Assembly (NCBI RefSeq): GCF_015356865.1
Contig: NZ_JAAFZA010000026.1
Location: forward strand, 1 to 64,000
DNA: 64,000 bases
Reading direction: 5' to 3'
Source of the DNA: Catenulispora pinisilvae
Lineage (GTDB): Bacteria; Actinomycetota; Actinomycetes; Streptomycetales; Catenulisporaceae
Of the stretch, positions 52,838-61,423 are shown piece by piece. Under the pieces are notes generated by a model that was not told where the DNA came from, did not search any database, and worked only from the letters and a program-made list of their open reading frames with translations. The position numbers and the translations under genes are program-made. How positions within the stretch are numbered: the stretch's first letter is position 1; each line of letters begins with the position of its first letter.

Positions 52838-53653
52838 ATGGAGAACAGGAAAGTACTGCTCGCCTCGGTTCAGATGGCGCGCTTCGTGGCGCGCGGGTCG
52901 CTGCGCTTGGACGCGGTCGTGCCGGAGCAGATGAATGCCGAGGCCTTGACGGCGCTGGCGGCCGGGGTTCCGCCGGTGCCGTACGGAACCCCGCTGTCCC
53001 AGGCTTATGCGAAGAACTCTTTCGTTCGCCGGTTGTTGGAGTTGCCACAGGTGGCGGGGGCTCTCCACAGCCTGGTGGGGCCCGAGCCGACCGTGGACCA
53101 CCACGCCGTGCACGTCCGCGAGCCGCACGGCGGCCAGGCGCAACCGCTGCACGGGGACGCCATCATCGATGTCCGCCCCGACGCCTTCGACGTGCAGTTG
53201 ATGTACTACCCGCAGGCGGTGACGCTGGATATGGGCGGAACGCTGAGCGTCCCCGGCAGCCACCTGCGCCGGATCAACGAGTCCGACACCGGGCGCTACC
53301 AGAACCTGCGCGGCCAGGACCGGCTGGTCTGTCCGGCGGGGACCGTGGCGTTTCTGCACCACGGCCTCTGGCACGGCGGCCGGCGCAACGACAGCGACAC
53401 GGTGCGCCACATGTTCAAGATCCGCTTCAATCCGGCGGTCCGCCAACTGCGGCTGTGGAACACCTCAGACCTCGACGACCCGCAGGTGATCAGGGAACTG
53501 GACGCCACCTTCCCGTGGTACGAGCCGGCCACCGGACGGCTGGAGCGCTACAACCGCGTCCTGCTGTGGCGTGCGCTGACCGGCGACGACCGCTTCGACA
53601 TCGACTACTGGGTGACCAGGGTCTCCAACCGCCCGAAGGAGGCGGCGATATGA
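52838..53653 (+). CDS. Phytanoyl-CoA dioxygenase-like Fe(II)/2-oxoglutarate oxygenase
   Basis: 271 residues from ATG 52838, preceded by the -10-like TAGCGT (52825-52830), so probably leaderless. PLHGDAIIDVRPDAFDVQLM carries the HxD iron motif; GGTLSVPGSHLRRINESD is the family's central strand; LVCPAGTVAFLHHGLWHGGRRN carries the distal His; RHMFKIRFNP includes the arginine that normally binds 2-oxoglutarate. It would hydroxylate a small molecule using O2. Coupled by ATGA overlap to a 114-residue protein gene, and divergent from AraC. Confidence 0.82.
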   Translation: MENRKVLLASVQMARFVARGSLRLDAVVPEQMNAEALTALAAGVPPVPYGTPLSQAYAKNSFVRRLLELPQVAGALHSLVGPEPTVDHHAVHVREPHGGQAQPLHGDAIIDVRPDAFDVQLMYYPQAVTLDMGGTLSVPGSHLRRINESDTGRYQNLRGQDRLVCPAGTVAFLHHGLWHGGRRNDSDTVRHMFKIRFNPAVRQLRLWNTSDLDDPQVIRELDATFPWYEPATGRLERYNRVLLWRALTGDDRFDIDYWVTRVSNRPKEAAI

Positions 53654-53994
53654 CGACCACCTCGGACTCCGGCCGGCGTCCCGCCACCGCGACTCCCCTG
53701 CTCCGCCAGCAGGTGCTGGTTCTGTACCTGGCCAACTCCGCACTGGACTCCCATGTCGTCGGCTGGTCGCAGTACGACGGTGCCGGGCACACGTCACCCA
53801 CCACGGGCGATGGCGACGAACCGCCGTATGAGTCAGGGCTCGCGGCACTTCAAGACGGCTGGCGGCTGATCCAGGCATCCCAACTGATCCCGCCCTATCC
53901 GGGCCACGAGTATGACGTCTCCTTCCTCAAGCACGAGTTCTTCTTCGAGCAGATCGTCGACATTCAACGAGAACCGGGGGTCGGATCCCGGTAG
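53650..53994 (+). CDS. Small protein coupled to the dioxygenase, unknown function
   Basis: 114 residues; start ATG overlaps the dioxygenase stop (ATGA), so translation is coupled. After a Ser/Thr/Arg-rich start it reads LLRQQVLVLYLANSALDSHV VGWSQYDG, then DEPPYESGLAALQDGWRLIQ, PYPGHEYDVSFLKHEFFFEQIVDI. It is soluble, with no signal peptide or membrane helix, and mixed helix and strand. I do not recognise a family. Its coupling suggests a partner, chaperone or product-handling role for the dioxygenase (inference). Confidence 0.7.
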   Translation: MTTTSDSGRRPATATPLLRQQVLVLYLANSALDSHVVGWSQYDGAGHTSPTTGDGDEPPYESGLAALQDGWRLIQASQLIPPYPGHEYDVSFLKHEFFFEQIVDIQREPGVGSR

Positions 53995-54129
53995 CGTCGC
54001 GCACAGCAAGGGAGTCGCGGCGCGGCCTCGGCCCCGTTGCACCGCGCGCGAAGACGTGGTCGGTGATATCAGGGCCCTTCTTCTCTATCGTCCGGTCGTC
54101 GTGAGGCCAGCAACGCCGAGTCGCCGAAC

Positions 54130-54526
54130 AGCGGGGCCGCGGCCAGGCATCTGGCAGACGATCGCCGAATTCGTCACGGACACCGAGCTCGTCGTGGGCG
54201 GCTTCAGCATGGGCGGCCTGATCACCCGCTACGCGCTGGCGAAGCTGGAGACGGGCAACCGGTATCTCGGCTTCGACACCGAATCAGGGTTCTGGCACCG
54301 ACTGTGGCAGCACCGCGGGCCGCGGCGGCTGCACGCCGGCAAGGCGATGTTCCTGCGGCCCGCCGACGTCGACCAGATCATCAAGATCCGCTGCTCCTGG
54401 ATCGCCCAGCACCGCGGTCACCAGCGGACCAGCGCGCTGACCGACGAGATCGCCACGGGGGCCAAACAACTGGTGATCGCCTTCGCCGGGCAGGCTGGGG
54501 CCGGGGCGGGGGGCGGATTCCACTGA
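54130..54526 (+). pseudogene. Alpha/beta hydrolase (esterase) fragment
   Basis: One open stretch reads IWQTIAEFVTDTELVVGGFS MGGLITRYALAKLETGN, the nucleophile elbow (GFSMGG) and following helix of an esterase. The remainder, to a stop at 54526, does not continue any hydrolase pattern I know, and no start codon with ribosome site precedes it. The flanking 53995-54129 and 54527-54707 hold no gene, only short GC-rich repeats. Confidence 0.4.
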
Positions 54527-54600
54527 AACCAGCGCCCTCGCTGAAGTGTGAAACCGGCGGCCCCGCTGAAGCCTGGAGCCGGCGCCTTCCGCCGAAGCCG

Positions 54601-54627
54601 GGGATCGGCGGGATCGGCGGGATCGGC
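54601..54627 (+). repeat. Three 9-bp tandem copies of GGATCGGCG
   Basis: Exact triplicate in non-coding DNA before the oxidase gene, next to a diverged repeat of the TGAAACC-GC-GCTGAAG type (54524-54575). Confidence 0.85.
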
Positions 54628-54707
54628 GCGGTGCGCATATCCGACCTTCGTGATCGAAATCGCCGGTGCCTGGGAACGCGATACCGAGTCGCGTAGCCTG
54701 ACCGTTT

Positions 54708-55898
54708 GTGGGCGATGTCGTAGTGGTCGGCGGCGGGATCATCGGTCTGGCCGTTGCCTGGGAGCTGACCGGGCGCGGGCTGGGCGTCACAGTGCTGGAG
54801 AAGGAGGCCGGCTGGGCCACGCACCAGACCGGCCACAACTCGAACGTCGTCCACGCCGGGCTCTACTACAAGCCCGGCTCGTTCAAGGCCCGCATGTCCG
54901 TCGCCGGCAACCGGTCCGTCATCGACTTCGCCCGGCGGCACGGCGTGCCCGTCGAGGTCTGCGGGAAGCTCGTGGTGGCGACCGGCGAGCAGGAGATCCC
55001 GGCGCTCGACGTGCTGGCCGAGCGGGCCGCTGCCAACGGGGTGCCGGCGAAGCGGATCACGCCGGCCCAGGCTCGGGAGTATGAGCCGGAGGTCTCGTGC
55101 GTGGCCGCGTTGCGGGTCGAGTCGACCGGCATCATCGACTATCCCGGCGTGTGTGCCGCGCTGGTCCGGCTGCTCGGCGAGGCCGGCGCCGACCTGCGGC
55201 TGAACAGTGCCGTGCTCGGCATCCGGGCCGGGCGCACCGGCGGCGTCGAGGTCGCCACCGCCGCCGGCGTGGTCCGCGCCAGAACCCTGGTCAACTGCGC
55301 CGGCCTGCACTCCGACCGGGTGGCACGGCTGGCCGGCCTGACGCCGTCGGCGCGGATCGTGCCCTTCCGCGGCGAGTACTACGAGCTCCGGCCCGAGCGC
55401 CGCCACCTGGTCAGGGGCCTGATCTACCCGGTGCCGGACCCGACACTGCCGTTCCTGGGCGTGCACCTCACCAGGATGCTCGACGGCAGCGTGCACGCCG
55501 GCCCGAACGCCGTCCTGGCCCTGCGCCGCGAGGGCTACCGCTGGACCGACTTCTCCGCCAGAGACGTCGCCGAGGTCGCGACCTTCCCCGGCACCTGGCG
55601 CCTCGCCCGCCGCCACGCGATCCCGACCGGCCTGGACGAGGTCCGCCGCTCGTTCTCGAAGAAGCGCTTCGCCGCCAGCCTGGCCCGCCTCGTCCCGGCC
55701 GTCACCGAGGACGACATCGTGCGCCACGGCTCGGGCGTACGCGCGCAGGCCATGCACCGCGACGGCTCACTGGTCGACGACTTCCTCATCGAGACCGCGC
55801 GCGACCAGGTACACGTTCTGAACGCGCCCTCGCCGGCCGCGACGAGCGCATTCGAGATCGCCCGCCATATCGCGGACCGGGTGCGACAGGACAGGTGA
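54708..55898 (+). CDS. lhgO: L-2-hydroxyglutarate oxidase (FAD-dependent)
   Basis: 396 residues from GTG 54708; TAGCCT (54694-54699) eight bases upstream suggests a leaderless mRNA. GDVVVVGGGIIGLAVAWELT is the DAO-family FAD motif; THQTGHNSNVVHAGLYYKPG SFKA is diagnostic of LhgO; FRGEYYELRP, GLIYPVPDPTLPFLGVHLTR and GPNAVLALRREGY follow in the expected order, and RAQAMHRDGSLVDDFLIE ends the FAD domain. The enzyme oxidises L-2-hydroxyglutarate to 2-oxoglutarate, a metabolite-repair step. It stands alone, though it follows a 2-oxoglutarate-type oxygenase cassette. Confidence 0.93.
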   Translation: MGDVVVVGGGIIGLAVAWELTGRGLGVTVLEKEAGWATHQTGHNSNVVHAGLYYKPGSFKARMSVAGNRSVIDFARRHGVPVEVCGKLVVATGEQEIPALDVLAERAAANGVPAKRITPAQAREYEPEVSCVAALRVESTGIIDYPGVCAALVRLLGEAGADLRLNSAVLGIRAGRTGGVEVATAAGVVRARTLVNCAGLHSDRVARLAGLTPSARIVPFRGEYYELRPERRHLVRGLIYPVPDPTLPFLGVHLTRMLDGSVHAGPNAVLALRREGYRWTDFSARDVAEVATFPGTWRLARRHAIPTGLDEVRRSFSKKRFAASLARLVPAVTEDDIVRHGSGVRAQAMHRDGSLVDDFLIETARDQVHVLNAPSPAATSAFEIARHIADRVRQDR

Positions 55899-55924
55899 GT
55901 TCAACCATGGCTCGCGGCCATGGA

Positions 55925-56044
55925 TCATGAGCCGCGGATGCCCGCGACCACCTGGGCGTCGGTCAGCGCCTGGTGCGCGGACGGTCGGTGGCCGCTCTCC
56001 GCCTGAGTCACTACGGCCTGGAGATCGCCGGCGACTTTGTTCAT
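55925..56044 (-). CDS. Possible small protein coupled to the NACHT gene
   Basis: ATG 56044 has a GGGAAGG ribosome site and encodes 39 residues (MNKVAGDLQAVVTQAESGHR ... VAGIRGS). An in-frame GTG at 56104 overlaps the TAG stop of the NACHT gene (TAGTG) and would give 59 residues by coupled translation. Mostly helical, no recognised motif. Tentative. Confidence 0.35.
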   Translation of the reverse strand: MNKVAGDLQAVVTQAESGHRPSAHQALTDAQVVAGIRGS

Positions 56045-56103
56045 CGCGTCCTTCCCGCCGGGCTTCTGGGGCGATCCGGGGTGCGATCCCGAGGTGCGGT
56101 TCA

Positions 56104-58551
56104 CTACAGCGAGGTCGTGTTCAGATCCTGAACCGGCGGCTTCACGTCCGGCCCGGATGCCGGTGCCGCCGACAACTGAGCCTGCAGCCGGGCATGCCGG
56201 AACTGATACACCGCGCCGGACTGCCGCAACAGTCCGCGGTGGTAGGCGTCGTCGAGGAAATCGGCGGTGGCCCAAGGCAGGCGCCCCGTCAGTGAAAGCC
56301 AGAGTCGGGTCAGCAGCAGCCACTGCCCCCAGGCGGTGAACGCGAGCGTGTACATCACGGCCCCGATCACGCCGCCCACCACACCGATAGCGGTCGCGGC
56401 GGCGAAGGACCAGTTCAGCCGTCCGAGGAACACCTGCGCGGTCTCGGCCACCAGTTTGCCTCCGACAGCGATCGTCAACGCCAGTGCGGGGACGAGGAGC
56501 AGCAGTTGCCGCACGGCTGCGACGCGGGCATCGGCCAGCAGACTCAACGGCGTGGGCGCGGATTCGGTGTCCGGCACGCTCAGGCCGGCGGCCAGGCCGA
56601 AGGAGAAGCCGGCGGCCAGGCCGAATATGAGGGTGAACGCGGCCATGTCCGTGAGGGTGACCGAGAGGGCTACATGGACAGAAGTGTGGCTGGGGCCGCG
56701 GACGAACGCCAAGTTCTGGACCGCACGCCCCAGACCGTATCCGCAGCCCAGAACGGTGCCGCCGAGAAACCCGTAGGCGAACCACGTTCCCACGCGCCCA
56801 TGCCCGCTCGGGCCTTTGGCGTGTCGCGTCGGGAAGAGCAGGCGTATCCGCATCTGTGAGGGCTCGATCGGAAACCGTCCCGGCAATACCGTCAGCGCAT
56901 ATATGAACCCGAAGGACAGCCCTACAAGCGGGCCGAAGATAAACACGTCGGTGGCGAACGCTTGGGGCATCGCCATGGGCCTCCGGTTGCCCAGCGCGAT
57001 GTAAGACAGCGCGACCAGCGTATCCGCGACAATGGTCATGGCTATTCCGGCGAGCACCACAGCCAAGATCCGCGACGCCGGCCTGACCGAGTCGCACAAT
57101 CGCCACCACGCGAGATCTTGCCCCGCCGTGTCCTCGGAGCGCCGCGCGTGGGCGGCAAGGTGCGCGGCGTACTGCCCGGCTTGTTCCGCGGTCCACGAGG
57201 GTGTCAGACGTCGATGAACGCGGCCATCGGTGCCGGCTGCGGGATATGTCGCCGGATATATGTACGGCCGCCGATACAGCGCCGGCACGAATCCAGCCAA
57301 CAGGTGCTGTTCAAGCGCGGTGACGGTGGGAAAACGCGCGGTGTCCAGCAATTCACCCGGATCGTTGTCCGGTACGTCGCTGTAGATCGTGCGCGCCACC
57401 AACGTCATCAGCGGCGTACGCAGAACCTTGAGAAGTCGTTCGGCCTGCGGTCTCTCCGGCTGCTGGATCAACTCCTCCAGTACCAGGTTCCAGCGCGTCG
57501 CCGTCGTGCCCGGCCGCGCGGTACCGGGCAGGTATCCGGCCAGATCATCGAGCGTCAGGTCGTCGAGTTCGATCCCGGCCGCCCGGCTGAAAACGCGGGT
57601 GTCCGAGACCCGCTCGGTGAGCGGACTGGTCCGGCCGGTCAGCAGCATCGGCAGCCGCGTGGCGTTGAGCTCCTCCAACGCGCGGTCCTGCAAACGCCCG
57701 GCGATCTCGTCGAACCCGTCGAGCACGGGCAGGATCCAGCCGTCCGCGAGCAGTGCGGCGGCCGTGCTCCGTCGGCCGGGCGCCGACACACTGAGCTCGG
57801 GATGGTCGCGCCGCAACCGGTGCACCAACCAGTCGCGCAGACCGACTGCGGCCGGATCCCACGCGCCGATGCTGAAGACCACCGGCACCGGTTCGTCATC
57901 GACCCGAGTGGCCAGGTAGTCCAGCACGAAGCGCAACGCCAGGACGGTCTTACCGGAGCCCGCCCGGCCCAGCACCACCAGCCTGCCGGTGTCCAGCGAC
58001 CGGTAGGTCTCGGCGATACCCGACAGGTCACCGGCTGAACGGTCCTGCGATATCCGCTCGGCGAACCCGGTCCGCGCCGCGTGCCAGCGCACCAGCAACG
58101 GCCTCGGATCATGGATCCGCCGCTGCTCCTCTTCTCGGGTCCACCGGTCCTGGACGCTCCGAGCGAGGGCGGCCGCTACTTCATCGAGCCCGCCGAGGCC
58201 GGGCCGCGGCCGGATCGGTCCGGCATGGCGGGACGCCTGGTCCGGAGCCAGTCCCGGAGCCAGTCCCGGAGCCGGATCCGGAGCCAGTCCCGGAGCCGGC
58301 GCGGCATCGCGTTGCCTCGACGAACCGTCGAGCTCGCGCCAAACCTCATCCCGGTCCCGGTGCACCGCGTCGGCCAGCACATTGGCGACCATCCGCACCG
58401 TGCTGATCCTGAAGTCCGTGGCCGCCCCGGTCTCCAACCGCCGGACGGTGCGCACCGCGACCGCGGCCGCCTCGGCCAACTCCTCTTGAGTCATCCCGGC
58501 CTGGCGGCGCAGAGCTCGCAGTACCTCCGCTCGACCGATCCCCTCAGTCAC
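56104..58551 (-). CDS. XRE-HTH / NACHT NTPase with C-terminal multi-pass membrane domain
   Basis: 815 residues; GTG 58551 after AAGGGGG. Residues 5-60 are an XRE helix-turn-helix (LRRQAGMTQEELAEAAAVAV RTVRRLETG). A repetitive Ala-Pro-Gly-Leu linker follows (85-105). Residues 185-420 are a NACHT domain: Walker A GRAGSGKT (195-202), Walker B WILPVLDGFDE (272-282), and a LTGRTSP sensor-like motif. Residues 490-760 hold about six hydrophobic helices (ILAVVLAGIAMTIVADTLVA, FIFGPLVGLSFGFIYALTVL, FTLIFGLAAGFSFGLAAGLS). A cytosolic sensor with a membrane effector is a layout of actinobacterial STAND signalling or conflict proteins. It is divergent from the Cys-rich and cyclase-like genes. Trigger unknown. 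Confidence 0.85.
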   Translation of the reverse strand: MTEGIGRAEVLRALRRQAGMTQEELAEAAAVAVRTVRRLETGAATDFRISTVRMVANVLADAVHRDRDEVWRELDGSSRQRDAAPAPGLAPDPAPGLAPGLAPDQASRHAGPIRPRPGLGGLDEVAAALARSVQDRWTREEEQRRIHDPRPLLVRWHAARTGFAERISQDRSAGDLSGIAETYRSLDTGRLVVLGRAGSGKTVLALRFVLDYLATRVDDEPVPVVFSIGAWDPAAVGLRDWLVHRLRRDHPELSVSAPGRRSTAAALLADGWILPVLDGFDEIAGRLQDRALEELNATRLPMLLTGRTSPLTERVSDTRVFSRAAGIELDDLTLDDLAGYLPGTARPGTTATRWNLVLEELIQQPERPQAERLLKVLRTPLMTLVARTIYSDVPDNDPGELLDTARFPTVTALEQHLLAGFVPALYRRPYIYPATYPAAGTDGRVHRRLTPSWTAEQAGQYAAHLAAHARRSEDTAGQDLAWWRLCDSVRPASRILAVVLAGIAMTIVADTLVALSYIALGNRRPMAMPQAFATDVFIFGPLVGLSFGFIYALTVLPGRFPIEPSQMRIRLLFPTRHAKGPSGHGRVGTWFAYGFLGGTVLGCGYGLGRAVQNLAFVRGPSHTSVHVALSVTLTDMAAFTLIFGLAAGFSFGLAAGLSVPDTESAPTPLSLLADARVAAVRQLLLLVPALALTIAVGGKLVAETAQVFLGRLNWSFAAATAIGVVGGVIGAVMYTLAFTAWGQWLLLTRLWLSLTGRLPWATADFLDDAYHRGLLRQSGAVYQFRHARLQAQLSAAPASGPDVKPPVQDLNTTSL
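58241..58299. repeat. 12-bp imperfect tandem repeat in the NACHT gene linker
   Basis: About five copies of a TCCCGGAGCCAG-type unit. On the minus strand it encodes the APGLAPDP-like linker between the HTH and NACHT domains. Confidence 0.75.
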
Positions 58552-58732
58552 ACTGATCCCCCTTGCCGCACCTCACCCCAAGTCAGCACACAGTAATGGA
58601 CAACGACCGGCCTTATCTGGCCGGTTGTTTGCCGCCTTGCGGCCTGGCCCTGTGAGCAGCACGCCAGCAGTCTTGCCGAGTCGGGCCGAATAGGGCTGCA
58701 CGGCCGAGGGGTCCCAGTCGGAGGGAGGGGCG

Positions 58733-59041
58733 ATGAGTGCTGCTTGCCGCTACTCGTGTGCGGACTGCCGGTACCGGACTCCGCGCCTTCCCCGGGAGCG
58801 GGGGGCCAGGCAGCTTGCCGATCACTACTGCGAGAAGCACGCCGATGCGTTGCCGGCCGGTCGAGCGGAGCTCGTGCCGACAGACTTGCAGGCGATCCGC
58901 GGCTGCCTCCTGGCGGCGCTCGCCCTCGTGTTGTTCCTTCTGCTCGCCGCTTCGTGCGTGCACCACATCCAGAGTTCGCCACGACCCGGCGCCCACGTCC
59001 AGGAGGAATCATGGAAGCAGCCCACGAATACCGCATGCTGA
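58733..59041 (+). CDS. Small Cys-rich single-pass membrane protein
   Basis: 102 residues; ATG 58733 with a strong GGAGGGAGGGG upstream. The N-terminal 45 residues carry CRYSCADCRYRT and later HYCEKH, a Cys/His spacing that suggests a small zinc-binding module. Residues 57-77 (GCLLAALALVLFLLLAASCV) form one membrane helix, then a short tail. No family recognised. It overlaps the next gene by 31 bp and is divergent from the NACHT protein, which also has membrane helices. Confidence 0.7.
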   Translation: MSAACRYSCADCRYRTPRLPRERGARQLADHYCEKHADALPAGRAELVPTDLQAIRGCLLAALALVLFLLLAASCVHHIQSSPRPGAHVQEESWKQPTNTAC

Positions 59042-59610
59042 TGGCCTGCGATATCGCTGCCCCGTCCGGCCGCACAGAGCAGGACCGGCTGGAGATCCGC
59101 CAGTTCCTGGAATCGGCCTGCCGTGGGGCTTTCCACGCGGGCGGAATGGACTGGGACAGTTGCACGCGGTGGAACACCACTGACGGTTGCCGACTCGTCG
59201 TGCCATCAGGTTTCCGGAAGCGGACACTGTTAGACCGGGTACTGCCTGGGCTGACGGCCCTCCTGCTGTCGTACAACGAGTGGGCCGCGGAGCACCTCCG
59301 CATCCGCCTCCGGGTCGCGCTGCACGCCGACGAGATTCATCGGGACAGCCATGGCAGCGCCTCAAACACCCCGTTCGAGATTCTGCTCTGTCTGCTTAAT
59401 GCGACATTGTTGCGCACCGCCATAGCGGACGCCCCGAACAACGTGCCCATCGCCGCGATCTTTTCACAGCGTTACGGCGAGGAGATCGCGGGCTGCGACA
59501 AGTACGAGTCTGGCACGGATGCCTTCATCCCGGTCGAAATACGGGAGAAGGAGTATAACGGCCGAGCTTGGATTCACTACCCTGGCAGCCGCGAGGTGCC
59601 CCGTCCGTAG
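59011..59610 (+). CDS. Class III nucleotidyl-cyclase-like protein, probably degenerate
   Basis: 199 residues; ATG 59011 with AGGAGG inside the previous gene. It starts EYRMLMACDIAAPSGRTEQD RLEIRQFLESA, then a central TTDGCRLVVPSG and a long helix LLDRVLPGLTALLLSYNEWA followed by LRIRLRVALHADEIHRD. This follows the pattern of small actinobacterial cyclase-homology proteins: first metal-site Asp after a beta-strand, second acidic site in a D-G turn, dimer helix, then an R-ALH-G-like strand. The usual second Asp and Gly residues are only partly kept, so it may bind nucleotides without cyclising them (inference). It forms a small operon with the Cys-rich membrane protein. Confidence 0.6.
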   Translation: MEAAHEYRMLMACDIAAPSGRTEQDRLEIRQFLESACRGAFHAGGMDWDSCTRWNTTDGCRLVVPSGFRKRTLLDRVLPGLTALLLSYNEWAAEHLRIRLRVALHADEIHRDSHGSASNTPFEILLCLLNATLLRTAIADAPNNVPIAAIFSQRYGEEIAGCDKYESGTDAFIPVEIREKEYNGRAWIHYPGSREVPRP

Positions 59611-59650
59611 GATGTCGTTCCGGTAAGCGAGTACTGATACACCCAAGGGG

Positions 59651-60802
59651 ATGGATTCTTTGCGTTCTCACATAAAGCTGGCCGCCGCATGTCTCGCGAT
59701 ATCCACCATAGTTCCGACGGTCGGGGCGACCACCGCACGCGCCGATGTACCAAGTGCCGCGGCGATTTTGCAGGCGGGGACGAATACCGGGGTGGCTGAT
59801 GGCTATCCCGGGGTGATCGGCATGATTCGTGATGGCAATACGGTGCAGTACGTGTCGGCCGGGTATGGCGATTCAGCCACGAAGACGACTGCCGATCCGC
59901 AGGGGCAGTTCCGGATCGGAAGCCTCACCAAGGCTTTCACCTCGGCGGTCGTGTTGCAGCTGGAGGCCGAGGGCAAGCTCTCGCTCGACGACAGCGTCGA
60001 GAAGTGGCTGCCGGGCGTCGTCGACTCCAACGGGTACAGCGGTGCGAACATCACCATCCGGGAACTGCTGAACCACACCTCGGGGCTGCCCGACTACACG
60101 GGCGCCGACGCCGGTCTGGTCGGGATCGACTACTTCGCCAACATCAGCCCCAATGCCGTCTACGCGCCGCAGACCCTGGTCTCGACCGCGCTCGGTTCCC
60201 GGGCACCGGTCTCCGCCCCGGGCGCTACCTGGGCCTACGCCAACACGAATTACGTGCTGGCCGGCATGATCATCCAGGCCGTCACGGGGAACACCCCCGG
60301 CACCGAGATCACCAACCGGATCATCCAGCCGCTCGGCCTGACCGGCACCAGCTTCCCGGCCACCAACCAGCTGACCGGTGACTTCCTGCACGGCTACAAC
60401 GACTTCTGGGGCTTCGACGGCACCTACTCCAACATCACCATGTTCGGCGCGGCCGGGGCGATCGTCTCCACCCTCCCCGACCTGTCCACCTTCGTCCAGG
60501 CCCTGATCGGCGGCCGGCTCCTGCCCGCCGCACAGACCGCCGAGCTGGAGACCCTCGTGCCGGAGGGCAACGGCGCCGGGAACGGCTACGGGCTCGGCAT
60601 CGCCCAAGAGAAACTGCCCTGCGGCAAGACCGTCTGGTACCACGACGGTGCGGTGCTCGGCTACCACAGCTACTGGTTCTCCAACGCCGACGGCACCCAG
60701 CAGGTACTCATGATGGGCAACGAGTACCACGGGACCGAGGGCGGGACCAAGGGCCAGAACGATACGCAAACCGCCCTGGTCAACGCCTACTGCGCGCTGT
60801 GA
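59651..60802 (+). CDS. Secreted serine hydrolase, beta-lactamase/D-Ala-D-Ala carboxypeptidase-like (class C fold)
   Basis: 383 residues; ATG 59651 after AAGGGG; signal peptide to about residue 32. Residue order matches PF00144: FRIGSLTKAFTS (Ser-x-x-Lys nucleophile), ELLNHTSGLPDY, WAYANTNYVLAGMIIQ (Tyr-x-Asn), and WYHDGAVLGYHSYWFSN (the HxG-like third motif). The protein is soluble and exported. Relatives include D-aminopeptidases, esterases and peptidoglycan carboxypeptidases; nothing here indicates which. Apparently a single-gene unit, 40 bp after the cyclase-like gene. Confidence 0.88.
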   Translation: MDSLRSHIKLAAACLAISTIVPTVGATTARADVPSAAAILQAGTNTGVADGYPGVIGMIRDGNTVQYVSAGYGDSATKTTADPQGQFRIGSLTKAFTSAVVLQLEAEGKLSLDDSVEKWLPGVVDSNGYSGANITIRELLNHTSGLPDYTGADAGLVGIDYFANISPNAVYAPQTLVSTALGSRAPVSAPGATWAYANTNYVLAGMIIQAVTGNTPGTEITNRIIQPLGLTGTSFPATNQLTGDFLHGYNDFWGFDGTYSNITMFGAAGAIVSTLPDLSTFVQALIGGRLLPAAQTAELETLVPEGNGAGNGYGLGIAQEKLPCGKTVWYHDGAVLGYHSYWFSNADGTQQVLMMGNEYHGTEGGTKGQNDTQTALVNAYCAL

Positions 60803-60869
60803 TTCCGCGAAGGACACCGGTGCCCGGGGCCGGCATGGGCCGCCGACACGATCCAGCCCGGGGGTGGCC

Positions 60870-61403
60870 ACCTTCCGGTATCAGGGTCCGGATCCACGCC
60901 GAACACCCCGGTCGGAGGCAACGGCACGGGTGCCGACAACGGCGGCGATAGTCCAAGCAGCAGCGGCGGGGTCCGCACCAGCGGACGCGGCCCGGGCCCG
61001 ACCACGTCCAGCCAGCCCGCCGACGGCCACGGCAGCAGTACGCCCACGAAAGCTCCGACATCCCACACACCGCCACCGACCCACTCCCCCTCCACGCCAC
61101 CGGCCGGCGGCAGCGCCCCGGCGGCGGTAACGGACGTCGCTATGCGCCCCGACACCCAGGACGGCAGCACTGATGGCGGTGAGTTGGGACGCCGATCCGG
61201 GCGCGACCGGCTACGTGGTGAAATCCACCCAAGAGTTCGTCCCGAATCCACCGGCCTCGGTCACGGTGCCGGGCACCAGCACCTCGATCACGGTCATCCC
61301 GGCTCAGGCCTACTGCGTTCAGGTACAGGCCGTGAACTCCTACGGCGCGTCTGCCTGGTCCCCAGCCAGCCCGCTCTGCGTCCAGGCCATGCCGGGCGTC
61401 TGA
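60870..61403 (+). pseudogene. Remnant of a secreted/membrane protein with Pro/Ser/Thr linker and fibronectin type III domain
   Basis: One frame reads GGNGTGADNGGDSPSSSGG, a Thr/Pro-rich linker, and SAPAAVTDVAMRPDTQDGS. After a frameshift the next frame gives LMAVSWDADPGATGYVVKST and SYGASAWSPASPLCVQAMPG V-stop, the strands of a fibronectin type III domain. The preceding catalytic or sensor part is missing. Such tails occur on actinobacterial Ser/Thr kinases and glycosidases. Confidence 0.5.
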
Positions 61404-61423
61404 ACGGCGCCAGTCAAATCAGC

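Noticed and set aside
52721-53446. Long N-terminal extension of the AraC gene
   Set aside because: It runs antisense through the dioxygenase gene; the AraC domain starts properly at 52720.
58241-58299. Repeats considered as iterons or an origin
   Set aside because: They lie inside the NACHT coding frame and encode an Ala-Pro-Gly-Leu linker; no replication gene is near.
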